A DNA stretch of 64,000 nucleotides from Bartonella schoenbuchensis R1 (GTDB taxonomy: Bacteria; Pseudomonadota; Alphaproteobacteria; Rhizobiales; Rhizobiaceae), in the NCBI RefSeq assembly GCF_002022685.1, contig NZ_CP019789.1, forward strand, positions 1,435,001 to 1,499,000, in the 5' to 3' direction. The translations under genes and the position numbers were made by a program. This document shows, piece after piece, positions 50,444 to 60,618 of the stretch. Under the pieces are notes generated by a model. That model was not told the origin of the DNA. It saw only the letters and a program-made list of their open reading frames with translations, and did not search any database. Each line of letters opens with the position of its first letter. Positions within the stretch are counted from its first letter, which is position 1.

Positions 50444-50950
50444 CCTTAGCTGTCTTCAATAAAATACACAGTCTTTCATAAAATTGACTTGCAATATCCT
50501 TTAAAGAGGATATAAAATTATAAATAAATTTTATTTAGGGAGTGAATTCTACATTTTATCAAAAAACAATGAAACACCCCAAAAGATACAAACAGCCCAC
50601 CTCCAAAGCCTGTATGTCTTCTGTATGTATTATTTATCCTTTACAGTTTATGCAACCTCAAATTGCAAACTCCATCCCTTCTAGTAAATACGACTGACTT
50701 TCAGATGATTTAAGAGAAATACAAAAATGAATACAACACTCTAACAAATAATAGAACAAAATGAAACAAAACCAAAACAAATCAGAAACATTTTACAAAA
50801 TCGTAAATTTTGATTGCGCGCATTAAGGAGGAAGCAAAAGGCTGTTTTTAGTTTTTTTCTTCCACAAAAGCCGCCTCAATCAAAACTTTTTAAACAAAAA
50901 ACGAAACCTTAAAAAAGGCTTATCCCCTCATTTAAGAAAGCTTATCCCCC
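50444..50950. promoter_or_regulatory. Divergent early control region
   Basis: A 0.5-kb AT-rich region between the repressor and the rightward replication genes. It should carry both promoters and operators. I see no clean inverted operator set and no cro-like gene. A repeat-like pair aaaaggcttatcccc and aagaaagcttatcccc lies just before the DUF1376 gene start. Confidence 0.45.
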
Positions 50951-52510
50951 ATGAAACAAGCCGAACAATCTGCATTTCCCAATTATGAATCGTCTACACT
51001 TCCTTATGTTTGCTGGTATCAAAATGACTTTTTAGGTGGGGTACGTGGAATGCGTGCGCACGAAATTGGAATTTACACAATTCTTCTTAATGAAATTTAT
51101 GCAAGGGGCCGTCCTTTAGATTTATCAGAAGAACGTTTAGCACGCCTTTGCGGTTGTGATAAGCGAACTTTTACCAGTGTTTTAGAAATGTTGATTGCAG
51201 AAGGCAAGATTTTAAATTTAACCTGTGGATTATGGAATAAGCGATGCGAAAATGTGTTTCGTGAGCGTGCACAATTGCTTGAACAAAAATCTTCTGCAGG
51301 TCGCTCTTCGGCACAAAAACGTAAAAAAATCAATGCAAAAATTCAACATCTGCTCAACACATGCCCTACAGATGATGAACTTAACTCAAAAGCTCAGAAG
51401 GAAGAAAAAGAAACACCTAACGGTGTTTCACAAAAGAAGGATGTCTATTCTGATACCAAACCCCACTCCACAAAACATCTCCTCACACAATCCCACTCCA
51501 CAAAGCACCCTGCTGAACATCCCATCAAGCATCCCACCAAGCAGACCGCTTCATGCCCATCCACCACCCCCTCATCCACCACCCACTCATCTATCACCCA
51601 CTCATCTATCACCCACTCATCCACTGCGCATTCTTCCTCCTCCTCATCATCCATCACCCTCTCATCTTCCACCACCCCCCTCTCATCCACTGGGCTCCTC
51701 GCACCAGATCCTGCCACCACATATCCTGAAACACCCCCCCACTCCACAAAGCACCCTGCTGAACATCCCATCAAGCATCCCACCAAGCAGACTGCTCCAT
51801 GCCCATCCAGCGTGCATTCTTCCACCGCCCTCTCATCATCCACTGAGCACTGCCCTACCGAGCACTCATCCACTGGGCTCCTTGCACCAGATCCTGCCAC
51901 CACATATCCTGAAACAAACCCCCACTCCACAAAGCACCCTGCTGAACATCCCATCAAGCATCCCACCAAGCAGACTGCTCCATGCCCATCCAGCGTGCAT
52001 TCTTCCACCGCCCTCTCATCATCCACTGAGCACTGCCCTACCGAGCACTCATCCACTGGGCTCCTTGCACCAGATCCTGCTACCACATATCCTGAAACAA
52101 ACCCCCACTCCACAAAGCACCCTGCTGAACATTCCACCGAGCATCCCACCGAGCAGACTGCTCCATGCCCATCCAGCGCGCATTCTTCCTCCGCAAAAAG
52201 CTTGAAAGGCCACCGCCTTCCTGCCAACTGGGTGGGCGACATTCACGCAGCAATCTCAGAAGGTCTAAGCGAAGAACAAGCCCGCTGGCAAGAAAAGAAA
52301 TTTCGCGACTATTGGCATGCTAAAAGCGGCAAACAGGCCCTAAAGGTCGACTGGTCAGCCACATGGCGCAATTGGTATCGGCGTGAAATCGAGCGATTAA
52401 GAGAAAACCAAGAAAGGCTTTGCGCTTTATCATCTGGTTCAAACACACTGCCTCACAGCACTCAAGAAGATGCCCTTTACCGTAACCTTATCAATTATCA
52501 AGCAAAGTAA
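50951..52510 (+). CDS. DUF1376 (YdaU-like) phage replication protein with internal repeats
   Basis: Early phage protein of 519 residues. The N-terminal DUF1376 domain is clear (LPYVCWYQNDFLGGVRGMRA, then EIGIYTILLNEIYARGRPLD and RLARLCGCDKRTF). The C-terminal part (LPANWVGDIHAAISEGLSEE, then FRDYWHAKSGKQALKVDWSA) is the usual end of these DnaA/helicase-loader-like proteins. Between them are about 250 residues of Ser/Thr/Pro/His repeats, including three near-identical 61-residue units (DNA period 183 bases: 51740, 51923, 52106) after a 246-base spacing from 51494. The repeat DNA is C-rich like the intergenic blocks and keeps the frame. Confidence 0.82.
   Translation: MKQAEQSAFPNYESSTLPYVCWYQNDFLGGVRGMRAHEIGIYTILLNEIYARGRPLDLSEERLARLCGCDKRTFTSVLEMLIAEGKILNLTCGLWNKRCENVFRERAQLLEQKSSAGRSSAQKRKKINAKIQHLLNTCPTDDELNSKAQKEEKETPNGVSQKKDVYSDTKPHSTKHLLTQSHSTKHPAEHPIKHPTKQTASCPSTTPSSTTHSSITHSSITHSSTAHSSSSSSSITLSSSTTPLSSTGLLAPDPATTYPETPPHSTKHPAEHPIKHPTKQTAPCPSSVHSSTALSSSTEHCPTEHSSTGLLAPDPATTYPETNPHSTKHPAEHPIKHPTKQTAPCPSSVHSSTALSSSTEHCPTEHSSTGLLAPDPATTYPETNPHSTKHPAEHSTEHPTEQTAPCPSSAHSSSAKSLKGHRLPANWVGDIHAAISEGLSEEQARWQEKKFRDYWHAKSGKQALKVDWSATWRNWYRREIERLRENQERLCALSSGSNTLPHSTQEDALYRNLINYQAK
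51480..52195 (+). repeat. In-frame 183-bp tandem repeats within the DUF1376 gene
   Basis: The word cactccacaaagcaccctg starts at 51494, 51740, 51923 and 52106. The last three spacings are 183 bases, or 61 codons. The repeats encode units running from HSTKHPAEHPIKHPTKQT through GLLAPDPATTYPET. The near identity of the last two units points to recent duplication. Confidence 0.9.
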
Positions 52511-52669
52511 CAAAAACCTAAATCAAAAACCAAAGCCAATACAACCAGACAAACAAAGCAACATAAGAAAACCAATGCAAACATAACTTTAAGCGCCATA
52601 CAAATACAACACAAACATAAACTTCAAACACAACACAAACACGATATAGACGACTACAAGCAGGGGAAC

Positions 52670-54626
52670 ATGAGCACGATTTTTGAAATCAAACAAAAGC
52701 TTGCATCTCAAGCAGAATCGGTTGCACAAATGCTTCTCCCACAAGGGAAAAAACGCGGCAATGATTGGATTGTGGGCAGCACACAAGGTGAACCGGGTCA
52801 AAGTTTATCGCTTTGTTTAAAGGGCAGCAAAGCAGGTCTGTGGTATGATTTTGCAGAAGGAAGTGGCGGTGACCTTTTAGACCTGTGGTGTGCTGTTAAA
52901 GCAATCAGCCTTTCTCAAGCATTAGATGAAGCCCGTTCTTACTTAAATCTTTCACGCCCAAAACCCTTTATGGCCCCGCGTCATTCCTATCGCCTTCCCC
53001 CTGTTCCAAAAGGGGGCGAACCCCGCCATGAGGTGAAAAATTATTTACACACAAAACGGCATATCCCCTTGGATATCTTAAAACGTTATCGCATCCAAGA
53101 AGATGGAAACCAGATCATTTTTCCATTTTATAAACCCGACGGTACGCTTGCATTGGTAAAAGCGCGCGCTGCACAAGAAGGTGCAAAAGCAAAACCCACA
53201 GCTTCTCATTGTGAACCAATTTTATTTGGCTGGCAGGCTCTTTGCCCAACACAGCGCACCCTTGTTATCACCGAAGGAGAAATTGATGCACTTTCATTAG
53301 CAGCCTATGGGTACCCAGCCCTATCAGTCCCCTTTGGAGGGGCAAGGGGGTAAACACGCTTGGATTGAAAATGAATTTGATCACCTAGAACCTTTCGAGA
53401 AAATTTTCTTAGCAACCGACATGGATAAACCAGGTGAAGAAGCCGCCCTTGAAATTGCCCACAGGCTTGGTCGCCACCGGTGTTATCGTGTCCACTTGCC
53501 ATGTAAAGATGCCAATGACTGTTTAAAAGCAGGTGTTAAAGCTTCAACCATAAAAGCCGCTTTTTCAAAAGCCCAAAGCTTTGCACCAGAGGGATTAAGA
53601 CGTGCATCTGATTATCACAACCAGGTGATCGAGCTGTTTTGGCCCACTCCCAAACAGCATCTTGGTTATACACTTCCCTATCCAAAGTTAAATGGCAAAT
53701 TGTATTTTCGCCCAGCAGAATTAACCCTCTGGAGCGGTGCAAGCGGTGCCGGCAAAAGCCAATTGTTATCAGACTGTATTGTCCATTGGATTGCGCAAAA
53801 AAGCCGTCTTTGTTTAGCCTCACTCGAAATGAAGGGGAACAATCGCTTCGCCGTTTAATCAGACAAACAGGGGAGATAACCAACCAACAAAAACCATGAT
53901 CGAACAAATTCTTCATTTTTAGATGATGGTCTCATTTTGTATGAGCACGTAGGCAAATCAGACATCCAAACCCTGCTTGATGTCTTTGACTATTGCCGTG
54001 CAAAATATGGTTGCGATCAATTTATTATCGATAGTTTGATGCGCCTTGGCATCGCTGCAGATGACTACACAGGGCAAGAACAAGCAGTCTATAAAATTGT
54101 TGACTGGGCAATTTTAAATGCCGTGCACGTTCACCTTGTCGCCCATGCACGCAAAAGTGGTATAGAGAAAGATATTCCTGGCACTGAAGATATAAAAGGA
54201 GCCTCAGAAATTGGAGCCAATGCATTTAATATCATTACAATCTGGCGCAACCGCTCTTTAGAGGATAAAATTCTTTCAGCCCAACGTGCAACAGAAAAAG
54301 CTGAACTAGCAGCCCGCCCCGGGGTAATTATGAACATCGCCAAACAACGCTCAGGCGATTTTGAAGGAAAAATCGGCCTTTGGTTTGACCCTAAAACCTA
54401 CCGCTACCGTTGTTCTTCAACACCCCACCAAGAACCACGCCATTACCTTGAATTCACAGACAAACACCCCTCATCACAACCTTATCCTCATCCCCCCTCA
54501 CAACCCCATTTTTCATCACAACCCCAAGAGCACACAAACACACAACCCCTACAATCACAAAAGGAAAACACAACCTCCCCTCTCTTACAACCCTGCCCAA
54601 CAATGCAGCCTTGCCCCACCCCTTAA
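52670..54626 (+). pseudogene. Phage primase-helicase, T7 gp4-like (about five 1-base losses)
   Basis: Bifunctional replication enzyme. The N-terminal part resembles phage primase regions (GSKAGLWYDFAEGSGGDLLD), then a TOPRIM segment (RTLVITEGEIDALSLAAYGY and KIFLATDMDKPGEEAALEIA). The C-terminal RecA-like helicase has Walker A WSGASGAGKSQLL, then LILYEHVGKSDIQ, DQFIIDSLMRLGIAADDYTG and HLVAHARKSGIEKDIPGTED. Frame changes occur at 53337-53351 (two G-runs), near 53832 (G-run), 53895 (C-run) and 53919 (T-run). Adding one base at each gives one 653-residue protein. The last 45 residues are a Pro/Gln/Ser-rich tail encoded by C-rich repeat DNA. Confidence 0.85.
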
Positions 54627-55112
54627 AGCAACCCACCACCCAACACACGCCACACCTTTAAAACAAATCACCCCTTAAAAACAAAAAAACATCCACAAAC
54701 AAAACCATCCCCTAAAGAATATTCCTCCGTCCTTAAAAACACTCCACAGCGTAAAAAACACTCACACCATAAAGAGCCCATGTTAACACACCACTTCAGT
54801 AATTTTTTCTCACTTAAAACCCCGTTTCCACCCATCCCCATCATTCTTTATTCATTCCCCTCAGTCTCATTCATTCACCCCCGTTTTACTCATGCTCATC
54901 ACCCTCATTTACCCCCTTATTTTCATTTACCCCCTATCATTTTTACCAACCACCCTCTTATGTTCACTCATCCCCTCCCATTTTCTTAAAACCCCCATCC
55001 TTATTTAAAAGACCCTCCCACTTAAAAGACCTTCCCACCCATTCTCATTTAATCCCTTTCATTTTCATTTGAAAATCTTCTGACACATTTTTCATCTTAA
55101 AGGAGGAAAGCA
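54627..55112. repeat. C/T-rich low-complexity spacer
   Basis: An irregular block with repeated cattcacccc, tttaccccc and cctcccactt words, a T-richer relative of the C-rich blocks. It precedes the next phage gene, whose ribosome site aaaggagg lies at its right edge. Confidence 0.7.
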
Positions 55113-55688
55113 ATGAAATATCACCACGATAAAAATACCAATGCACTCAAAAAAAACACTGTAAATTATGCACACCCATATACAAAACACCAGCACATTG
55201 GCCACCTAAAAACAGAAGAAATGCTTATCGAAACAAGCAATCCTTATTTTCAACCAACCCATCAAGAAAGCCCCAGCAACCCACGCACCATTGTTGCAAT
55301 GGCCAACGCCCACAGCCGCCCCATTGCCCTTTTATATGCAAAAGGACACATCAGCAAAGCACAATATAAAGCAGCAGAACGTTTTTATTATTATTGGAAC
55401 ATACAACAAGGTAACACACACATGGGCATCGATTACACCCGTCAAAAAGTCGATGGCGGCCATTATTATACAGATACCCTTGAACGCCAAATGGAAGCAA
55501 CAGATCAATTACAAACGATTAAGATTCAACTGGGTGTTCTTGGCTATCAACTTGTTGAGCAAGTAATCGGCTATAACCAATCAATCAAAGACTTAAGCCC
55601 TGTAAAACGCAGGCAAAATTCTCTTGCCGATCATTTGCGCGACTGTCTAGACCTAATGGCAACCTATTGGGGTTATGCGAAAACTTAA
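55113..55688 (+). CDS. Phage early protein, DUF6456-like
   Basis: A 191-residue protein with a disordered His/Asn-rich N-terminus and a compact C-terminal half: HISKAQYKAAERFYYYWNIQ, RQKVDGGHYYTDTLERQMEA, and IKIQLGVLGYQLVEQVIGYN followed by RQNSLADHLRDCLDLMATYW. This matches proteins found at the end of early phage operons in this bacterial group and resembles DUF6456. A late-gene regulator is a possible role by position, but it is not shown by sequence. A strong aaaggagg ribosome site precedes the ATG. Confidence 0.65.
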   Translation: MKYHHDKNTNALKKNTVNYAHPYTKHQHIGHLKTEEMLIETSNPYFQPTHQESPSNPRTIVAMANAHSRPIALLYAKGHISKAQYKAAERFYYYWNIQQGNTHMGIDYTRQKVDGGHYYTDTLERQMEATDQLQTIKIQLGVLGYQLVEQVIGYNQSIKDLSPVKRRQNSLADHLRDCLDLMATYWGYAKT

Positions 55689-55883
55689 ATAGCCTTAAAT
55701 AAACGCATAAAAACTCCCCCACTCCAACCAAAACAGCCCCCTTACTCAACCAAGGAGGCGAAATCCCTACCCCCTATCCCCACTCACTTAAATTGAAAAA
55801 ACAGCACACGCCCTCGGGCTCCCTAAGCAAACGCGCCCGTTCATTTACCCAAGTAAACATCCATCTCTGGAAGAAATTTGTCT

Positions 55884-55969
55884 ATGGTGCGGGTGGTCGG
55901 ACTCGAACCGACACTCCTCTCGGAACCAGATTTTGAGTCTGGCGCGTCTACCAGTTCCACCACACCCGC
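55884..55969 (-). tRNA. tRNA-Leu (CAA)
   Basis: An 86-base class II tRNA with CCA encoded. The acceptor is GCGGGTG/CACCCGC, and the long variable arm is around CCGAGAGGAGT. The anticodon stem CCAGA/TCTGG encloses loop CTCAAAA, giving anticodon CAA. The T arm is GTCGGTTCGAGTCCGAC. It lies just right of the phage early module. No duplicated 3-prime end was seen nearby. Confidence 0.96.
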
Positions 55970-56204
55970 ACACTGCAGCTTTTATTACACTGTATTTATC
56001 AAGACATAAGGTAAGCTTGTGCCCTTTTCTCTTGCACTATATGAAGAAGTAGAGATTCGTCAACACTGGACTTTCATTTTTTAACTGGACTTTTGTTTTT
56101 TTAAGTCTATGCATCATGTTTAACCCATTGAATTGACCTGCTTTAATTTTGAAAGTATGTGCAAAAAACTATAGGGGAAACTATACTATAGGGGCTTTAA
56201 AACC

Positions 56205-56806
56205 ATGATGTTAAACAAATTAAAAGCATGGGTTGTATCATTAGCACAGCGTCGCACAGCGCCACATTGGCTTGGGTTTATTGCTTTTTTTGAAAGTTCC
56301 TTTTTTCCGGTTCCGGCTGATGTCTTGTGCATTCCAATGGCGCTTGTTCGCCCGCAAAAAGCCTATCACTATGCATTAATTGGCACATTGTGTTCCACTT
56401 TAGGCGGGGCATTTGGCTGGATCATAGGTTTTTATGCTTACGACACCATCGCCAAACCAATCTTAGAATTCTACGGTAAATATGAAAGTTTTCAGACATT
56501 TCAAAATGGCGCAACACTAAAATTTCTCATAATTTTACTGATCACATCAGGGCTTTTCCATTTTCCACCCATCAAGCTTGTCACGCTTTTATCAGGGTCA
56601 TGGGCGTACCTCTCTCGCTTTTTATTGTCATCTGTCTCTTAGCGCGTGGGGCTCGTTTTTATCTTTTTGCCTGGTTTATCCGACGTTTTGGTCAAAAAGC
56701 GATCGATCTGCTCCTTCGTCACTTTACATGGTTTGTGCCCATTGGTTTGATTCTTCTCTTGTTAGTCTATAACCTCTTAGTTTATAAATTATACTCTGCT
56801 TTTTAA
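56205..56806 (+). pseudogene. YqaA/DedA-family membrane protein (1-base frameshift)
   Basis: Inner-membrane protein of the VTT/SNARE-associated superfamily, whose members are linked to lipid-carrier flipping. Visible features are WLGFIAFFESSFFPVPADVL (the loop with Glu and Pro), LIGTLCSTLGGAFGWIIGFY, then FHFPPIKLVTLLSGV and the conserved LLARGARFYLFAWFIRRFG. The frame breaks at the G-run near 56597-56599. One added G gives LSGVMGVPLSLF and a 200-residue protein ending KLYSAF, the normal length. Confidence 0.85.
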
Positions 56807-56841
56807 AATCATTTCCTCGTCCATTTGAAGGAATTGTTAAA

Positions 56842-57411
56842 ATGAATGCCTCTTTGCCTTGCCAATGCTTTATAAAGAAACATCTTTATCGCAAACAAAG
56901 CAATAAAGAGCAAAGTTTGTGGGCCTTTTTTCTAACCCTTTGCCTTGCCGCCACACTGGCTATCGCACTAAGCTTTGAAATTATCGGTGGTTATCTTCCA
57001 TGCCACTTATGCCTGCTTGAGCGCCTGCCCTATTACGGTGCTCTCCCGCTTTTAATCTTAGCAGGCCTTTTAGCATGGGTTTCTTGCCTGTCTTCTCTGG
57101 TACGGTTTTTATTTATATGCGTTTTTGTGCTCATGGCAACAAGCCTTGGGCTTGCAATCTATCATACCGGTGTTGAATATCACTTTTGGCCAGCACCAGC
57201 CCACTGCAGCTTAAATACAACAACACTCACAACAGGTGTAGACCAGCTTTTTACTTCACTGGAAAAGCCTCCAGCATCTCCCTCTTGTGCTCAAGCACCA
57301 GTGCGCTTTCTTTTTCTGTCATTTGCTGGGTGGAATGTCCTTGCCAGTTTGTTGTTCATGCTCCTTAGTCTGTATGTAGCATCCAAAGGGCTCCTCTCAA
57401 ATGATGGATGA
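56842..57411 (+). CDS. dsbB: Disulfide bond formation protein B
   Basis: Four-TM inner-membrane oxidoreductase that re-oxidises DsbA with quinone. It shows AATLAIALSFEIIGGYLPCH with the first CxxC in GYLPCHLCLLERLPYYGAL, a periplasmic loop with the second Cys pair (PAHCSLNT and SPSCAQAP), and a last TM segment (GWNVLASLLFMLLSLYVAS). It has 189 residues. A good ribosome site (gaagga) precedes it 35 bases after the yqaA stop, so the two are probably co-transcribed. Confidence 0.92.
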   Translation: MNASLPCQCFIKKHLYRKQSNKEQSLWAFFLTLCLAATLAIALSFEIIGGYLPCHLCLLERLPYYGALPLLILAGLLAWVSCLSSLVRFLFICVFVLMATSLGLAIYHTGVEYHFWPAPAHCSLNTTTLTTGVDQLFTSLEKPPASPSCAQAPVRFLFLSFAGWNVLASLLFMLLSLYVASKGLLSNDG

Positions 57412-57812
57412 ACAATAAACACCATAAAGCAAAAACCTGTAAAGCTACAGCACCGCCCTCTAACACAAAGCACATCCCCCCTCCAACACGCGCCACCCGT
57501 ATAACACACCCGCACACGCTTTTTAAGCGCATCCCTTCCCCTACACACCCTAACACCTACAACACAAGGCACACCGCCCACAACCCAAACTGCCATCTTG
57601 CAACACAACCCGCCTCATAAATACAACCCGCACCCCCACAGTACAGCTAAACTTTAAGGGCACTTTATACTCAAAATTGACTCTACACTTAAAATTGACT
57701 CTACACCCCAAATTAGACCTTACATTTAAGATTGATCTTACACCCAAGATTTGAGTTTTGATATCCAACCCAACGATATCCAAAATTGACTTTTGTTTGA
57801 TGCCCCCTACAT
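57412..57812. repeat. Intergenic region with aaattgactctac repeats
   Basis: The left part is A/C-rich low complexity. From about 57655 to 57760 a degenerate unit of about 20 bases (aaaattgactctacac, aaattagaccttacat, aagattgatcttacac) repeats four to five times. No gene is seen. Confidence 0.6.
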
Positions 57813-57829
57813 TTTAGAATTATTCTAAT
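57813..57829. promoter_or_regulatory. Irr-type iron control element (ICE) before mbfA
   Basis: TTTAGAA-TTA-TTCTAAT is a near-perfect dyad matching the iron control element consensus TTTAGAA-N3-TTCTAAA at all but the last base. It ends 13 bases before the chosen mbfA start. In related alphaproteobacteria Irr binds this element to repress mbfA when iron is low, so the same control is likely here. Confidence 0.75.
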
Positions 57830-57842
57830 AATGAGAGCAACA

Positions 57843-58654
57843 ATGTCAAAGTCCTCCTCCCCCTCTTCACATCATAACACTTTTGACCCCCCTTTATGCC
57901 AAGAAATGGTCGCTTATGCTCTCAAATTACAAGAAGAACAAGCAGCACTTTATTTAAAATATGCCAAAGCTCTGCAAGAGCATTGTCCAGAGCAAGCAGC
58001 AATCTTTGCCAAAATGGGCACCAAAGAGCTTGAGCATTTTCAAGAATCTCTGCGCACAGCTTGCAATATTCCTGCACCAACCTCAGAGCCTTCATCTGAT
58101 GAGCCTACTCTTTCAGACATTTCGCGCAATGAAACAAATTTTCAAACAGCACAAGAAGAAGATCAAGCCACCTCATCACAAATGCAAGCATATAAACAAA
58201 CACTTTTAACGTGGATTCAACCTGGCCTTGCAGGCCTAATGGATGGGTCTGTCTCAACCCTTGCCCCCACTTTTGCAGCAGCCTTTGCAACAGGTGATAC
58301 TTATCAAACTTTTTTGATAGGTTTTTCTGCTGCAATTGGTGCAGGTCTTTCAATGGGCTTTACTGAAGCAGCCCATGATGATGGAAAATTATCGGGGCGT
58401 GGCTCTCCACTTAAAAGAGGCATTGCCAACGGCGTCATGACAATGCTTGGGGGCTAGGCCATGCTCTTCCCTATCTTATTGACAACTTTTACCTTGCAAC
58501 AACCCTTGCTTGCCTTATCGTATTTTTTGAACTCTGGGCTATTGTCTGGATCCAAAATAAATTTATGGCCACACCTTTCTGGCGCGCTTCTTTCCAAGTT
58601 ATCGTGGGTGGAGCCTTAGTCCTTGCAACGGGTATCCTAATTGGCAGTATATAA
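57843..58654 (+). pseudogene. mbfA: MbfA-type iron exporter (1-base frameshift)
   Basis: Inner-membrane iron exporter of the VIT1/CCC1 superfamily. After a short ferritin-like helical pair (LQEEQAALYLKYAKALQEH, then KMGTKELEHFQESL) and an acidic linker come the family signature GLAGLMDGSVSTLAPTFAAA and SAAIGAGLSMGFTEAAHDDG. The frame ends at 58457 in LGG-stop. One added G in that run continues with HALPYLIDNFYLATTLACLI and GGALVLATGILIGSI to 58654, giving 270 residues. The ferritin part is shorter than the full four-helix domain of studied MbfA proteins. An upstream ATG at 57831 abuts the ICE and is less likely as the start. Confidence 0.83.
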
Positions 58655-59089
58655 ACAATCCCACCTCGCCTCTTCCCACCTCATCCCTCCTCCACTTCGC
58701 CTCACCTCATCTCCCCCTCTCTCACCTCATTCCACACTTCTCCCACTTCCCTCTACCGCACCGCCTCATCCCTCCTCCCACTTTATCCTTCCTCCCATCT
58801 CATCTCTCTTCACCTTCCTCCACCTCTCTCACCTCCTCCACCTCCCTCTCTACCTCGCCACCTCATCCCCCTGTCCCACTTCATTTCACCTCTTCTCCCA
58901 ATGCTCATGCACACGAACCAAAAGAGCACCACCCCTTGTGACTTTCCTCCCCCCTCTCTCATGCTCCTTGTACCCCACCGATAAGCCCTTCATCAACATC
59001 CCCTCTATCAGCAAATCTACCGGCTTGTCTTGCTTGGAAGCTTTTGTTAAAGTGGCTTGCTGTCATTTATATTTTGGAAACTCCACGTT
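58655..59089. repeat. C-rich block with partial duplicate of the dut 5-prime region
   Basis: C-rich sequence in which ctcatccctcctccacttc, aatgctcatgcacac and ccaaaagagcacc recur. The same words occur inside the start of the dut gene at about 59095-59165. The block therefore shares a duplicated segment with the first codons of dut. No separate gene is seen. Confidence 0.75.
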
Positions 59090-59686
59090 ATGTCTCATCC
59101 CTCCTCCACTTCGCCTCACCCTTCCCCTAATGCTCATGCACACAGCCAAAAGAGCACCTCTACCTCTTCTTGTGATTTTTCCTCCACCCCTTCACAAAAG
59201 CTTACCCTTTCGGTAGAACGCCTTGCCCACGGGCAAGATTTAGATCTTCCCCAATATGCCACAGCCGGCTCTGCTGGTCTTGATTTGCGGGCAGCATTGG
59301 CAGAAAATGAAACAATCGTTTTAACTCCCGGGCAACGTGCCCTCATCCCCACAGGTTTAATTTTCCACCTCTCACCTGGCTATGAAGCACAAATACGTCC
59401 ACGCTCTGGCTTGGCTTTAAAACATGGCATTACATGCTTAAACACCCCCGGAACGATTGATAGTGACTACCGTGGTGAAGTGAAAGTTCTTCTCATCAAT
59501 CTAGGGCAAGAAGATTTTTCCATTCAACGTGGAATGCGCATTGCACAAACAGTCATCGCACCTGTTACTCAAGTCGATGTACGTGTCATCAAACCAGATC
59601 AGGAAAATACCTCATGTAAAACACATGAAGGAAACCACACACAAGGGCGTGGAACAGGCGGCTTTGGCTCAACAGGGCACAATTAA
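59090..59686 (+). CDS. dut: dUTP diphosphatase with low-complexity N-terminal extension
   Basis: Homotrimeric dUTPase removing dUTP and supplying dUMP. The five motifs are present: [48 protein letters not shown] and [12 protein letters not shown]. The conserved part starts around residue 40 ([20 protein letters not shown]). The first 38 residues are Ser/Thr/Pro/His-rich and encoded by repeat DNA duplicated just upstream. Known relatives usually start within a few residues of the core, so the extension may be an added repeat or may not be translated. No better start codon lies between. Confidence 0.9.
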   Translation: MSHPSSTSPHPSPNAHAHSQKSTSTSSCDFSSTPSQKLTLSVERLAHGQDLDLPQYATAGSAGLDLRAALAENETIVLTPGQRALIPTGLIFHLSPGYEAQIRPRSGLALKHGITCLNTPGTIDSDYRGEVKVLLINLGQEDFSIQRGMRIAQTVIAPVTQVDVRVIKPDQENTSCKTHEGNHTQGRGTGGFGSTGHN

Positions 59687-59955
59687 TAATCCCCCGCGGC
59701 TCTAATATCTACCCTCCCCCCGCTCCTCTGTAAGGCGCGCCGGGGTTCTTAGCGCTTTTAAAAAGCTATTCTCTTGCCTTAAAACGCAACCTCTTAGTGC
59801 ACTTTTATAAGAGAATGCCTCTCCCATCACCACGCAAATAACATAAACAACCCCCTCTCCCCTTCTGGAAAACGAAAGCTCTTTTATCTTAAAAAACAGC
59901 TCACCCACTATTTTCAAGAGAAAGGCTCTCCTTTTTTCAGGCTCATAAAAAAACT
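59687..59955. other. Spacer between dut and exbD
   Basis: About 0.27 kb between convergent genes. I see no clear terminator; a weak inverted word pair occurs around gcgctttt near 59752. No gene is called. Confidence 0.4.
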
Positions 59956-60618
59956 TTATTCATGAGAAAACGTGGTATCAGCTGCAGGCTCTTTGCTACC
60001 CCCGCTATCCCCCTCACCATTGTTTCCTCCATTACCCCTATTTCCCCCTTCACCATTGCTGCTCCCATTACTATCCCCCTCACTATTACCACCCCCCTTG
60101 TCATTATTATCACCATTACCCCTATTTTCTCCATCACCATTATTTCCCCTATCACCCCTGTTTTCCTCCCTACCATTTCTCCCTTCACCATGGTTTAAAG
60201 TCTTGTGCATTCCCACAAGACCAATTTTGGTATATCCAGCTGCTTGCAACTGATCCAGCACATTAACAACGCGGCCATAGTCAATTTCTTCATCTGCTTG
60301 AATCAAAATCTTTGTTTCTAAATTTTCTTGAGTTTCTCCAGACAAGATTTCAATAAATTCTCCCTCCTCCACAAGAGTGTCACCAACATAAAAAGAATGA
60401 TCCTTTTGTAAGGTAATATAAAGAGGCTTATCAGGCTGGGAAACAGGCGTTTTTGTTACAGAAGGCAACTGAACAGAAATAACAGATGTTGCCAAAGGTG
60501 CAGCCACCATAAACACAATAAGAAGCACCAAAACAACATCGATAAAAGGCGTTACATTGATCTCACTTTGGACCTGAAAATCATCGCCCTCATATTCATT
60601 ATGATAGTCTGTTTTCAT
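59956..60618 (-). CDS. exbD: ExbD/TolR-like energy transducer with Gly/Asn-rich tail
   Basis: Proton-channel partner of ExbB that powers TonB-dependent uptake, likely heme or iron import. The N-terminal part is typical: VQSEINVTPFIDVVLVLLIV with the essential Asp in the single TM helix, then KPLYITLQKDHSFYVGDTLV and QADEEIDYGRVVNVLDQLQA. The domain ends near residue 142 (IGLVGM). About 75 residues of Gly/Asn/Glu/Arg repeats follow (NRGDRGNNGDGENRGNGD). These are encoded by the minus strand of C-rich repeat DNA, so this looks like repeat DNA read as protein. The exbB and exbD genes overlap by 4 bases. Confidence 0.88.
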   Translation of the reverse strand: MKTDYHNEYEGDDFQVQSEINVTPFIDVVLVLLIVFMVAAPLATSVISVQLPSVTKTPVSQPDKPLYITLQKDHSFYVGDTLVEEGEFIEILSGETQENLETKILIQADEEIDYGRVVNVLDQLQAAGYTKIGLVGMHKTLNHGEGRNGREENRGDRGNNGDGENRGNGDNNDKGGGNSEGDSNGSSNGEGGNRGNGGNNGEGDSGGSKEPAADTTFSHE

